Positions 43,749-52,169 of a stretch of 52,690 nucleotides of DNA are shown here, one piece after another. The notes beneath the pieces were generated by a model. The model was not told the origin of the DNA, searched no databases, and saw only the letters and a list, made by a program, of their open reading frames with translations. Made by a program: the position numbers and the translations under genes. Within the stretch, counting starts at the first letter, position 1. Every line of letters starts with the position of its first letter. This DNA comes from Bacteroidales bacterium. GTDB lineage: Bacteria; Bacteroidota; Bacteroidia; Bacteroidales; UBA932. The DNA lies in assembly GCA_017554335.1 (NCBI GenBank), contig JAFZIO010000061.1, positions 1-52,690 of the forward strand, given 5' to 3'.

Positions 43749-45365
43749 TTAATACATTGAATTCCAAAAATCGAATGCCGCCACCACATCTAACTCATTA
43801 GCGACTCCCGGATTATTTTGAACCAAATTAATTCGCCATTGAGTCCAGGTCGTAGACTGTCGAAGGGCCTCTTCAATTTGACTTGGTGTGTATCCTGAAA
43901 CATTGTCATAATATGATTTCGAGTATGTATGAAACGATAGAGAGCCATTACTGTCCCAATAGGCGTATAAGTTTGAGGTTTTAGTTCCATAACCATCGGT
44001 TAGATCTTGGATAATTCCTGTATATGACATTCGTGCATAATAGTTTACGGTATAGCCTGGATACGAGTCAGATGTGAGAAGCCACTGAACGCCACGAGCG
44101 AACGATTCAACTGCTATGTTCTCTGTCTGATAAAAGCTAGTAGAATTATTCCGCCAGTGCGAGGCGTGAGCCAGTTCATGAATTGTAGTTGCAAATATCT
44201 CCTCATTTGTTCTCCTTGTGGGCACAGATCCTCCCGTATCTCTATATACTTTAACAATAGGTCTATTACCAAAAATCCAGTAATCTTCATAAGTGAAATA
44301 GCCGTAAGCATCTCCGGATTCACAATATGCCCTAATAGCCAGACGAGCCGTATTGTCACTTTCCATTGGCGGACGTCTTAGGCCTTTATTGTCCAAATAG
44401 TAATAGACAATAGCCGCCCTATCAATCGATGCCCAGAAACACATCTTATCATCACTGAAGTACTTGTAAATAGGACCATGATAATCATTAAAAGTATAAA
44501 TGATTTCATCATCATCATCCCCATCACGGATTTCAAAGTCAGTTCGTCTAAAATAAAACTCATACTTAAAGTTATAGAGGAACGTATCAGTCGTTGAAAA
44601 ATAACCATTGGCATCAGTATTCATGAAACAACTGTGAAGACCGCGAACGGCTCTAACCTTGAAGCCATTAACTCCACGATATGAACTAAAATCGATATCC
44701 CAGAATTTCACATATCCGGAAGGCGCAACCGCAGCCTTTGTCAGTGGTACAGAAGTCATTGTTTGACCACATAAGCGATATGACTCTTTCTCAAGTGCCA
44801 ACCTAAGATTATAAGGGAGAGATTTCTGCCCTCCTTTAGAGTCTGGCGATTCTATATCTGGCGAGTACACATCATATAATACTTCATATGGGCAATTGAT
44901 TTTTGACAAGTCATATCCTTTGGGTACATATGCCCATTTATATGAGTATCCATTCTTCGTAAAACGCGGGTCTTTAACAATACGCCCATCTGAGATTTCA
45001 TAATCTTGGGGATAATGATATAGAACCATCTCATCATCTTTGATTGCTTTTATAGCATACAACTCATCCTCATTAGAAGGAGTAAAAGCAATATAAGTAT
45101 GTGTCGCAATTATATCACTCTCAGAGAAACCGGCTTTAGTTGCTTCAGGCAGATTATTAAACGCGGCTTTTATGTTGTCTATTGAGTATGGATTAGGTGT
45201 TTTCTCCCCAATAATTGCATCAGGAACGTTATCCATATATTCTTCATGTTCCTTAATTGAAGCAAAAGACGTATCAAGATTCATAGTATCATTCGGATAC
45301 GATTCTGTTTTCTGACATCCCACAAAGCAGGCTATCAAGAGTATGAATAGTAGATATCTTTTCAT
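43749..45365 (-). CDS. Lipoprotein with HExxH zinc-metalloprotease motif
   Basis: 538 residues from the ATG at 45365. That start gives a lipoprotein signal (LLIACFVGC, Cys ~16). An in-frame ATG farther upstream adds 22 residues without a signal. The key motif is TTIHELAHASHW near residue 430, a canonical HExxH, with a likely third ligand Glu in NIAVESFARG about 20 residues on, as in gluzincin-type enzymes. The ~400 residues before it include a beta-domain with YFSTTDTFLYNFKYEF. A surface peptidase is likely. The target is unknown. It is AT-rich and sits between two other exported proteins. Confidence 0.75.
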   Translation of the reverse strand: MKRYLLFILLIACFVGCQKTESYPNDTMNLDTSFASIKEHEEYMDNVPDAIIGEKTPNPYSIDNIKAAFNNLPEATKAGFSESDIIATHTYIAFTPSNEDELYAIKAIKDDEMVLYHYPQDYEISDGRIVKDPRFTKNGYSYKWAYVPKGYDLSKINCPYEVLYDVYSPDIESPDSKGGQKSLPYNLRLALEKESYRLCGQTMTSVPLTKAAVAPSGYVKFWDIDFSSYRGVNGFKVRAVRGLHSCFMNTDANGYFSTTDTFLYNFKYEFYFRRTDFEIRDGDDDDEIIYTFNDYHGPIYKYFSDDKMCFWASIDRAAIVYYYLDNKGLRRPPMESDNTARLAIRAYCESGDAYGYFTYEDYWIFGNRPIVKVYRDTGGSVPTRRTNEEIFATTIHELAHASHWRNNSTSFYQTENIAVESFARGVQWLLTSDSYPGYTVNYYARMSYTGIIQDLTDGYGTKTSNLYAYWDSNGSLSFHTYSKSYYDNVSGYTPSQIEEALRQSTTWTQWRINLVQNNPGVANELDVVAAFDFWNSMY

Positions 45366-45444
45366 ATGTTTATTAAGCGATTGTCTATTATTAAAATTCA
45401 TTATCTGGTATAATCTTGCATTTAGTAACAAAGAAACGCATTAT

Positions 45445-45795
45445 TTAGAATGAAACACTTGCGTAATAATATATTCCTGATGATAGTCTAACGCTAATTG
45501 AGTAACTACCATTTGATGGCAAGAATATGAATGATGGAACAGATCCAATTACAATATTGGCTTCCTCGTTTGCTCCAGTAGTCAAATCATTAATACTTAC
45601 TACGGCATCAGTTGATATAGAGTAAGATATGAAAGCCAATGCGTTAAGCATGGGGTACAGAAAACAAGTGAAAGGAGCTGAATCTGGAGTACGATAGATA
45701 TCTCCTGCTTCTCCAGAAATATGGAAAATAATTTCCTCAACCCCGTCAGAAGACGGAATTCTATCATTCCCAGTAGAGGGAGTAAAAGGACACAT
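45445..45795 (-). CDS. Small exported beta-protein whose signal peptide is out of frame
   Basis: As it stands, 116 residues from the ATG at 45795, with no signal peptide. The 13 codons upstream in this frame read EKVIVLFSVIAFA, a typical signal core, but have no start codon. The natural start ATGAAAAAG at 45836-45828 is in another frame: five A's are present, and six would join MKK-VIVLFSVIAFA to this frame. So there is a one-base deletion in a short A-run: a sequencing error, a switch or a broken gene. The protein is beta-rich with no recognised family and would be first in the exported-protein operon. Confidence 0.6.
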   Translation of the reverse strand: MCPFTPSTGNDRIPSSDGVEEIIFHISGEAGDIYRTPDSAPFTCFLYPMLNALAFISYSISTDAVVSINDLTTGANEEANIVIGSVPSFIFLPSNGSYSISVRLSSGIYYYASVSF

Positions 45796-45862
45796 CGCAA
45801 AAGCGATAACCGAGAATAAAACAATAACTTTTTCATTTTGATGTAGATTTAGAATGCTTCAA

Positions 45863-45870
45863 CAAAGGTA
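45863..45870 (-). promoter_or_regulatory. Candidate -7 box and small palindrome before the exported-protein operon
   Basis: TACCTTTG on the - strand fits TANNTTTG. It is embedded in CAACAA-AGGTA-TTGTTG, a 6-bp inverted repeat that could be an operator. No clear -33 box. Confidence 0.45.
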
Positions 45871-45879
45871 TTGTTGTAA

Positions 45880-46384
45880 AGCGTTTAAACCTCGGTATTT
45901 CGTATTATGGAACTTACATGCTCTTAAGGGATAAGTGATTGAAAATCAAATAGGATAGAATTTGTTTTGACAAGACAATTCATAAGTATCAGCGCTAATT
46001 CATATTTGTAAATATCTGATTATCAAGCAATTATACCCCCCCCCCTGGGGGCGATTATTAGCGGTGTAAGTTTTTTTGTCGTAAACTAAAGAACAAATCC
46101 TCATAAAACCAAAGAAAAACACTCTTTAAACCTTACAAACAAGCCTACATAATATGATTGGTTTTATGGTTGATAATCAGTTGTTTATGAGTAATGTGTG
46201 ATAGTAATGACTTTCCACGCCATAATGAACATTGTGGCGTGGAGCGCTAAGAATCAAAGTGTTAGAAGCTGTAAGTGATTATAGCAAAGAGGCCGTCCAG
46301 AAAAGACTATCGCTCCGTCTAATACGCAAAACCTAATAAGTCCAGATGAGCATTCCACATTTCGAAACCAATGGAATCTGTAAA
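45880..46384. other. AT-rich intergenic stretch with a C10 tract and a hairpin
   Basis: About 500 bases without a gene. Two items stand out. A run of ten C's (46036-46045) is followed by TGGGGG and can form a small hairpin. TCCACGCCA (46214-46222) pairs perfectly with TGGCGTGGA (46235-46243) and may be a terminator-like element. I see no tRNA, small ORF or promoter that can be supported. Confidence 0.5.
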
Positions 46385-46987
46385 TCACTTGGCTAAGAGA
46401 TAGTCGATTATGCCTTTGACGTGGAGGCTGACGAGGGCGTTACGGCCGAGGGTGGATTCCAGGAAGAGGAGGTCCTGGGGGTTGTCGTGGAAAAGATTCT
46501 CACTTAGGGCGCTAGCGCAGAGGGTGTTTTTGAGGAGGGCGAAGTCGGCTTCGAGGTCGGGGTCGCCGTCGGAGTAGTCGCGGCGGAGCTTGTGGCCGGG
46601 GAGGTAGAGGGCGGCGGCCTGGTAGAGGCAGGTGGCGAGGCGGTCGCCTGGGGTCTGGCCCCGGGAGGTGTAGCAGGACCAGCCGCGGGCGGTCATCCAC
46701 TCTTTGCCGTTTCCGGCGGCGTTGGTGTGGATGGAGACCAGGCAGACGTTGTGTTTGCCTAATTTGTTGCACCAGGTGTTGACTCTGTCGGTGCGGGTGC
46801 GGAGGGAGACGTCGTAGGGTTCCGGGGTGAGGAGAAGGGCGTCGTAGCCGCGGTACTGGAGGTGTTTGACTACGGCGGAGGCGATTTCGCGGGTGTAGAT
46901 CCATTCGTAGTAGCGGCGGTCCGGGGAGCATTTGCAGGGGGTGTTGGAGCCGTGGCCGTTGTCGATGAGTATTTTCGTTTCCATCAT
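46385..46987 (-). CDS. N-acetylmuramoyl-L-alanine amidase (Amidase_3-like)
   Basis: 200 residues, no signal peptide. Zinc-binding residues fit Amidase_3: His in ILIDNGHGSNTP, Glu in YYEWIYTREIA, His in SIHTNAAGNG, and a late Glu in LSENLFHD. It cuts the bond between N-acetylmuramate and L-Ala in peptidoglycan. Similar small amidases are common next to VirE_N/DUF3987 genes in Bacteroides genomes and are also typical endolysins. With no export signal, a holin-like partner (34261 in this element) would be needed for access to the wall. A homologue lies just outside the element at 52418. Confidence 0.88.
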   Translation of the reverse strand: MMETKILIDNGHGSNTPCKCSPDRRYYEWIYTREIASAVVKHLQYRGYDALLLTPEPYDVSLRTRTDRVNTWCNKLGKHNVCLVSIHTNAAGNGKEWMTARGWSCYTSRGQTPGDRLATCLYQAAALYLPGHKLRRDYSDGDPDLEADFALLKNTLCASALSENLFHDNPQDLLFLESTLGRNALVSLHVKGIIDYLLAK

Positions 46988-47003
46988 TTGAGGGTTTGAG
47001 GGT

Positions 47004-48734
47004 TTAAGGGTTTGAGGGTTTTGCGTAGCGGCCGTGGCTTTCGCGGCGGAGGACGCCGGTGGCGGCCCAGGTCTTGAGGTAGCGCTCTGCGGTGGCGTCG
47101 GGGATGCCGATGTCGGCGGCGACGGTGAGGGCTTCGGCGGTGGTGAACTGCTCCGGGAGGCGGTTGTACAGGAGCTGCTGGCGGGTGCTGCGCTCGGCGG
47201 AGGGCTTTTTGAGGTCTTCGCTGGAGAGTTCGCGCCAGACGCGGAGGGTGTGGCGGAGGAGGACGGCGGCGATGGCCATGGCGGAGCGGTAGTCTTCCTG
47301 GTCGCAGACGATGGGGGCCGGGAGTTCGCCGGTGTCCATCAGGCGGAGGGTGGAGAGGATGAGGGCGATGCGGAAGGTGATGAGGCCGAGGCGGCGGACG
47401 GAGGGGATGATGTCGTCGCCGAAGAGGCCGGTGTACTGGGTCTGGGCTGCGGCGTACCAGGTGTTGAAGTGCTGCTGCTGGTCCTGGGTGAGGATGAATT
47501 CGGTATCGGCCCGGTTGAGAAGGGTTTCGTGGAAGTGGAGGTAGCACTCTCCCAGGGCGTCGAAGACGGTGTCGAGGGTGCCGGGGGCGCTGCGGGCAAA
47601 GACGTCGATCCAGACGGGCTGGAAGTCCAGGTAGTAGAAAATGAAGCGGGAGAAGAGGCCGTTTTCGGCGTCGGGGATGAGGGCGGAGATTTGCCGGGGC
47701 GTTCCGGAAAGGACGGCGGAGAGGCGAGGCCGCAGGAGCTCGACGAATTCCCGGTCCTTGCGGCGGGTGTAGGATATGGGCTCGTGGTGGAAGGCCTTGC
47801 GAAAGCCGTCGGAGTAGTCGCCGAAGTCGGACTTGAAGGCGACGGCAAGGGTGTCGCCCTCGGTCTCGAAGAGGAGGCCGCAGCTGTCGTTGTCGCCCAG
47901 GACCTGGTAGAAGGAGGTGGCGCTGGAGTTGGCGGGGATGATGAGGGTTTTCATCTTGGGGAGTTCTGGCACCGGGCAGCGCGGGTCTTTGCGCTTTTTG
48001 ATGTCGTACTCTATCTTGTCGGCCTGGTAGGCGGCCATTTCTTCGTCGTACTGGTCCCGCAGCTGCTGGTGGATGGGCTGGACGAGGCGCCTGCAGAGGG
48101 AGAGGCGGCCTTTGCCGGCGGAGGCCTGGGCGGTGACGTAGAGGAAGAGGTTTGCATAGACGCGGCGGTCGCCATAGACGCCGTAGATGGTGGGGATGAC
48201 GGCGGAGAGGGTGACGATGGCCCCGAGGATGAGAAGATCTGCATCGGCGTCGGAGATGGCGTGGGCGGCGATGGATTCCAGGAGCTCCGGGAGGTGGCCG
48301 CGGAGCTGGGGCGAGAAGGTGGGCAGCGGCTGGGGCTTCGGTGAAACCCTCAAACCCTCATTTCCCTTAAAACCCTCACTTCCCTCATTTGAGGGTTTGC
48401 GGTGAGGGAAGCAGATGGGGATGCCGGCGTCGCGGGCTTTCTGGAAGAGGGTCCTGATGGTGATGGCGGCGGTGCCGTGGGCGTGGAGGCAGCGGTCGTA
48501 CTGGAGGTCGGTCTCTTCCCGGGAGTAGCCAGGATAGAAGGCGGAAAGGCGATGGAAGTAGCTGCGTCCGGCTTCCCCGAGGTGGTGGCTGAGGGCGAAG
48601 CCGATGTCGCGCCAGTCGGCGTAGGTGGCGGTGAGGTCCAGCCTGGCCTGCTCAATGCGGCGGGTGAGGATCTCGATGTCGCTGTCTTCGCCGGCGGGGA
48701 GCCAGTCGGAGGGTTTGAACTTTTTCTTTGTCAT
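47004..48734 (-). CDS. DUF3987-like protein (primase/helicase-associated)
   Basis: 576 residues from the ATG at 48734, which shares one base with the VirE_N-like stop (TGATG). N-terminal ~70-residue region with YADWRDIGFALSHHLGEAGR (a PriCT-like segment), a repetitive linker, then the DUF3987-type region with PTIYGVYGDRRVYANLFLYV, ASAGKGRLSLCRRLV (a Walker-A-like site) and ENGLFSRFIFYY, and a C-terminal winged-helix-like end. Such proteins accompany VirE_N domains in Bacteroidetes mobile elements and are thought to help replicate them. The extra upstream reading frame, rich in Arg/Pro/His, is antisense noise. Confidence 0.82.
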   Translation of the reverse strand: MTKKKFKPSDWLPAGEDSDIEILTRRIEQARLDLTATYADWRDIGFALSHHLGEAGRSYFHRLSAFYPGYSREETDLQYDRCLHAHGTAAITIRTLFQKARDAGIPICFPHRKPSNEGSEGFKGNEGLRVSPKPQPLPTFSPQLRGHLPELLESIAAHAISDADADLLILGAIVTLSAVIPTIYGVYGDRRVYANLFLYVTAQASAGKGRLSLCRRLVQPIHQQLRDQYDEEMAAYQADKIEYDIKKRKDPRCPVPELPKMKTLIIPANSSATSFYQVLGDNDSCGLLFETEGDTLAVAFKSDFGDYSDGFRKAFHHEPISYTRRKDREFVELLRPRLSAVLSGTPRQISALIPDAENGLFSRFIFYYLDFQPVWIDVFARSAPGTLDTVFDALGECYLHFHETLLNRADTEFILTQDQQQHFNTWYAAAQTQYTGLFGDDIIPSVRRLGLITFRIALILSTLRLMDTGELPAPIVCDQEDYRSAMAIAAVLLRHTLRVWRELSSEDLKKPSAERSTRQQLLYNRLPEQFTTAEALTVAADIGIPDATAERYLKTWAATGVLRRESHGRYAKPSNP

Positions 48735-49273
48735 CAGCGGAGTTCTGGGGCTATGTAGGCCTTGGGGTCGTGCGGTAGGAAGCAGGCGCGGGCGACGTCT
48801 TTGCCGGAGGAGTCGATGGGGATGCGGTAGGTCTGGCGGATGTAGGCATCGACGGCGCGGAACCAGTTGAGGTGGGTGTCTTCGGCAAGGTCGATGGGGA
48901 TGACCCATTTGAGGCCGTGGCCACGGGGGCTGCGGAAGAGGAGGAGGGTTTCGAAGGCGGGGTCCTGCAGGAGTGCCTGGAAGGTGTCTTCTACGGCCTG
49001 CAGGTGGTCGAAGTCTAGGCAGAGGAGGCCGGAATGTAAGATGAGGCCGCTTTCTCCGCGGGTGGCGAAGAGGCCGGAGAAGGTGCAGAAGTCGAAGCGG
49101 CTGCGCTTGAAGGCGGCCTGGGCCTTTTCGTCGGTTAGGGCGCGTAGATGGGCGGTGCGTTCTGCGGCGGCCGGGCCGGTGACGTAGCCGTATGCGTCCC
49201 GGAGGGCCCAGGTGGCAGCGGGCCGGGTATTGAGGACCGGGGCGCGGAAGAAGGAGAAGGAGGGGTTGTCCAT
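48734..49273 (-). CDS. VirE N-terminal-like (BT4734-type) protein
   Basis: 179 residues from the ATG at 49273, two bases after the HTH gene. The first ~90 residues of the longer open frame overlap that gene antisense-like and are not conserved in character. Sequence marks: TGPAAAERTAHLRALTDEKAQAAFK, LLCLDFDHL, LLFRSPRGHGLKWVIPID and DSSGKDVARACFLPHDP. The DFDH and late D/R residues recall primase-polymerase catalytic patterns, and the family is often paired with DUF3987. The name VirE does not mean Agrobacterium VirE2 function. Translationally coupled to DUF3987. Confidence 0.8.
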   Translation of the reverse strand: MDNPSFSFFRAPVLNTRPAATWALRDAYGYVTGPAAAERTAHLRALTDEKAQAAFKRSRFDFCTFSGLFATRGESGLILHSGLLCLDFDHLQAVEDTFQALLQDPAFETLLLFRSPRGHGLKWVIPIDLAEDTHLNWFRAVDAYIRQTYRIPIDSSGKDVARACFLPHDPKAYIAPELR

Positions 49274-49274
49274 A

Positions 49275-49571
49275 TCAACGGCGGTGTTTGTCCTTTCTAA
49301 GGGAGAGTTTACCGGATTCAAGATCCTGGAGTAACTTTCGTTTGTTGACAAGGGAACTATGCCCGTTCTTTTTGAGCTTGATATTTCCTTGGTTAACGTG
49401 TGCGTAGAAAGTGGGCTCACTGCATTTGAGAATCTGGCAGGCCTCTTTGACTTTGATGTACTCATCGGCAGGTGGTTCCGGGTCCTGTTTAATGGCATCT
49501 TGTACTGCGGACGTGACAATCGGTTTGAGGATGTCACCGAAGAATTTTGTAATTGCGGGGTCGATTTCCAT
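49275..49571 (-). CDS. Helix-turn-helix DNA-binding protein (excisionase-like)
   Basis: 98 residues from the ATG at 49571. The longer open frame adds 33 residues that look untranslated. The C-terminal half has EYIKVKEACQILKCSEPTFYAHVNQGNIKLKKNG, split here as a MerR/excisionase-type winged helix: helix, turn, recognition helix and wing, followed by a basic tail (SLRKDKHRR). Likely a small regulator or recombination directionality factor for the element. It is two bases before the VirE_N-like gene. Confidence 0.8.
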   Translation of the reverse strand: MEIDPAITKFFGDILKPIVTSAVQDAIKQDPEPPADEYIKVKEACQILKCSEPTFYAHVNQGNIKLKKNGHSSLVNKRKLLQDLESGKLSLRKDKHRR

Positions 49572-49723
49572 GGTGTTGCTATTTGTTTTGCAGGGCAATA
49601 TTACACTTAATTTCTTGAATGTTAATTTGTTGCAAAAAGCAGAAAAAGCAGGATTCAGAATGGGAATCAAGCGTATGGAGCTGTTGAATGAAGCAAGAAA
49701 AAGAAGGAAAGATATTCCGGGCT

Positions 49724-50491
49724 TTATCTGGGATTAGGATAGTCCTTCAAGATGGAAAGGATACCGTGACGATCGTCTCCTTTTGTGGCTATGTCGCTTG
49801 AGATTTTGAGCCCGCGATAGGATTTTCCATGGCTGTTAAAGATGAAAGCCCTGTTCATTTCGCTGTCGGTCAGACTGAAATGCCTGGCGAACAGTCCGGC
49901 TGCTACTTTGCTTCCGTGCCATTTGAGAGGCAGCGATGGGGTCCGGTGATCTAAGATGAGTCGTTCAAAGAATTCATCATCTGTATCATGTACGTAATAG
50001 TTGAGCCGCCTTGCTATGCCGGAGAGTCGTGGCAGGTAAGTGGCGAGAACCGATGACGTGTCCGCAAACTCTTTAAGGATGAGAGCCATATCAGAATCAA
50101 GTTCCTGAATGTATTCATGATATGAGAGGATTATTTGTGTGCCTCCATAGAGTCTTTCTGAAGGCACTGGATTGGCTTTGATAATTGCGGTAAGGTCTTC
50201 TATTGTGTGCCTAATAGTACGATAACGGGAGATGAATACGGATATTTCGTACCGACGAGCATCATTAATCAGAATCTCCGGCCATAAGTCGATAATACTG
50301 TAAAAGCAATCACGCAATTTTGATTGGAACTCTTCTTTTCTGAGGGATATTGTCATAGCATCCTTGATGCCGTCATAGAATAGTGTGGGGCGCGCGCCGT
50401 CCTTCTCAATAAAGTTAGCCAAGTTTTGCATGGCGGACTGGACCTCAGTCATTATCAACCGGGTTCTGTAAAGCCATTTGTGGTGATTCAT
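49724..50491 (-). CDS. Unknown 255-residue protein downstream of the integrase
   Basis: No family recognised. Mainly alpha-helical by composition, with no signal or membrane segment. The last third has HGSKVAAGLFARHFSLTDSEMNRAFIFNSHGKSYRGLKIS, given here only as position ~190-235, where a helix-turn-helix-like layout is possible. I considered RteC, a regulator of Bacteroides conjugative transposons, because of the general helical look, but no specific motif supports it. It is separated from the integrase by a hairpin terminator. Confidence 0.65.
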   Translation of the reverse strand: MNHHKWLYRTRLIMTEVQSAMQNLANFIEKDGARPTLFYDGIKDAMTISLRKEEFQSKLRDCFYSIIDLWPEILINDARRYEISVFISRYRTIRHTIEDLTAIIKANPVPSERLYGGTQIILSYHEYIQELDSDMALILKEFADTSSVLATYLPRLSGIARRLNYYVHDTDDEFFERLILDHRTPSLPLKWHGSKVAAGLFARHFSLTDSEMNRAFIFNSHGKSYRGLKISSDIATKGDDRHGILSILKDYPNPR

Positions 50492-50524
50492 ATCTTCAAG
50501 AGTTTAGAATGGCACAAAATGACG

Positions 50525-50549
50525 CAAGACGCCTTTGCGGGGCGTCTTG
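50525..50549 (-). terminator. Terminator of the integrase transcript
   Basis: CAAGACGCC (50525-50533) pairs perfectly with GGCGTCTTG (50541-50549) and is followed on the - strand by CGTCATTTTG. Confidence 0.7.
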
Positions 50550-50593
50550 TAATAGTTCCTTCTCAGTCTAATGGCTGATTAAAGCAAAAGACT

Positions 50594-51973
50594 CTATCGG
50601 AAGTACTCGTATTTATCCGTCAGCTTCTCTACTACTTTGAGATTCTCGGCTTTGATGTATTTCCGAAGGGTTGTAGGAGATGTATGGCCGGTTACTTTCA
50701 TTATGTCATAGATGTCAATTCCGGCGAGATACATCAAGGTTGCCCCGGTGCGGCGGGCTGTGTGGGTTCGTATAAGATCACAACGCCGGACCTTTGTCTT
50801 CTGTGGTGTGCCGCCTTTTGTAGTTTCTATTTCCACCATGTCTGTGATGCCAGCAGCTTCAGCCACCTCCTTGATGTATCGGTTGATTACCTGATCTTCC
50901 AAGTGTGGCATTTGGTAGTCATATTTTTCCAGGATGGCTTTCAGCGCACTGTTACAGGGGATGGATACTTTGGCCCCGGTTTTCTGCTGACAAATATTGA
51001 GGTATGTGATTTCCTCTTCGCGGATCTCGGATTTGGTTTTGCCTGGATTGTCGGGGTCCGGCACTTCTACAATTACCTTTTTTGTCAGGGTATTGAAATT
51101 GTCACGGCTTATATTATTATAATCGGAAACGCGCTGGGCCGTCCATACGCCAACCATAAAAATGTCCCTGGCTTGCTGGTGGCCTATACCGAATTTTGAA
51201 AGATCTGCTGCCATCATCTTATCCAGTTCTTCTTTTGTCAGGTAAATGTTGTCTACATCAACCCTAGTACCCTTGAACTTTTTATCTTTCCATTTGTTAT
51301 TTGTGTGGTGGCCTTCACTTTCCGCGACATAGAGGATATACTTTAACTCCTTTATGCATTTGCCGATTGAGTTCACAGCATATTTCTTATTCTTAAGGTA
51401 GGCGGTAAAATCATAGTAGAACTGCATATCTATATCATTGAAGTCGTATGTCTGGCCGGTATCTTCCTGAAAATATTTGAATTGGTTGAGGGCCTGCTTT
51501 ACGGCTTTGATTGTTGAGGGCGCATAGTTTGTGCCTTTATCGGTCTGTCGTACACCTGAAGTGATTTGGTCCTGGTATAGGTCAACGAATTTATTCAAGG
51601 TCATCCGCTTTGCTTCAGCTTCCTTTCTTTTGCGTTCTTCTTCTCGACGGAGAGCTTCTTCTTTTTCTTCTTTCAAGACGATGTCGTCTATTAAGGTGCG
51701 TGCCTGCTCCGGAGTGATTTTGACTCCTTGCCTGAGAAGATTATCGACGGCCGCGGTGATCTGAGCGGTTAGAGTTTTAATCCGCATGCCTTCCTCCGTC
51801 TTCATATAGATAGTATGAAGCTTTCCCTTGGGAGATGCCGTATATTTGACTATATCGACATCAATGGTTGTTGTGGATAGGATGTTGACGCCCAATTTAG
51901 GGCTTTGAATGCGGGCGACTAGAGGAGCGCGGCCTTCCGTTTTGCGGGTGCGAAGAATAAAGCAGACAGACAT
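50594..51973 (-). CDS. Tyrosine-type site-specific integrase
   Basis: 459 residues from the second start. A GTG 36 bases upstream is in frame but falls on the predicted -7 box. Order: N-terminal arm-binding domain (VCFILRTRKTEGRAPLVARI), a long charged helix, a SAM-like core-binding domain (SIGKCIKELKYILYVAES), and the catalytic domain. Catalytic residues: Arg in TAQRVSDYNNIS, Lys in QQKTGAKVSIPC, HTARR, the His in VTGHTSPTT, and Tyr in LRKYI. It recombines the attachment sites at the tRNA-Cys 3' end. It lies about 200 bases from attR. Confidence 0.95.
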   Translation of the reverse strand: MSVCFILRTRKTEGRAPLVARIQSPKLGVNILSTTTIDVDIVKYTASPKGKLHTIYMKTEEGMRIKTLTAQITAAVDNLLRQGVKITPEQARTLIDDIVLKEEKEEALRREEERKRKEAEAKRMTLNKFVDLYQDQITSGVRQTDKGTNYAPSTIKAVKQALNQFKYFQEDTGQTYDFNDIDMQFYYDFTAYLKNKKYAVNSIGKCIKELKYILYVAESEGHHTNNKWKDKKFKGTRVDVDNIYLTKEELDKMMAADLSKFGIGHQQARDIFMVGVWTAQRVSDYNNISRDNFNTLTKKVIVEVPDPDNPGKTKSEIREEEITYLNICQQKTGAKVSIPCNSALKAILEKYDYQMPHLEDQVINRYIKEVAEAAGITDMVEIETTKGGTPQKTKVRRCDLIRTHTARRTGATLMYLAGIDIYDIMKVTGHTSPTTLRKYIKAENLKVVEKLTDKYEYFR

Positions 51974-52008
51974 AAATGAGACATTTTTTGCGTTAGTAAT
52001 TCGTACCA

Positions 52009-52016
52009 CAAAGATA
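52009..52016 (-). promoter_or_regulatory. Candidate integrase promoter beside the arm repeat
   Basis: TATCTTTG on the - strand matches TANNTTTG. The 27-bp arm repeat starts 17 bases upstream and covers the -33 region, so integrase bound to the arm could repress its own gene. Confidence 0.5.
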
Positions 52017-52033
52017 ATAATAAAAAACCTAAG

Positions 52034-52060
52034 TTGATACTAAGTTGATACTAAACTTTG
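52034..52060 (+). repeat. Integrase arm-type repeat, right end
   Basis: Identical over 27 bases to 32938-32964 (two tandem TTGATACTAA units). It lies 109 bases from the right attachment repeat. The ~110 bases between are AT-rich with no gene. Confidence 0.7.
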
Positions 52061-52169
52061 TTGTCTGCGCTTAATATTAATTAATGTAAGTTTTTAGGAA
52101 GATATTAGTAATTAGCTTATTATGGGGACCGCTTGAAATACGTAGTTAAATGTAATAAAGAAAGAAAGG

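Noticed and set aside
46986-47020. CRISPR-like array from the TTTGAGGG repeats
   Set aside because: Units are contiguous 8-mers without spacers and no cas genes are present.
47034-48344. 436-codon + strand frame opposite the DUF3987 gene
   Set aside because: A Gly/Val/Glu-rich shadow of a GC-rich coding strand. The - strand frame has the family motifs and fits the operon overlaps.
48734-49273. T-DNA transfer (VirE2-like) function from the VirE name
   Set aside because: The domain only shares the Pfam-style label. There is no relaxase or type IV coupling gene, and the residues resemble primase-associated proteins.
49724-50491. RteC-type regulator
   Set aside because: General helical character only. 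No RteC-specific motif could be pointed to.
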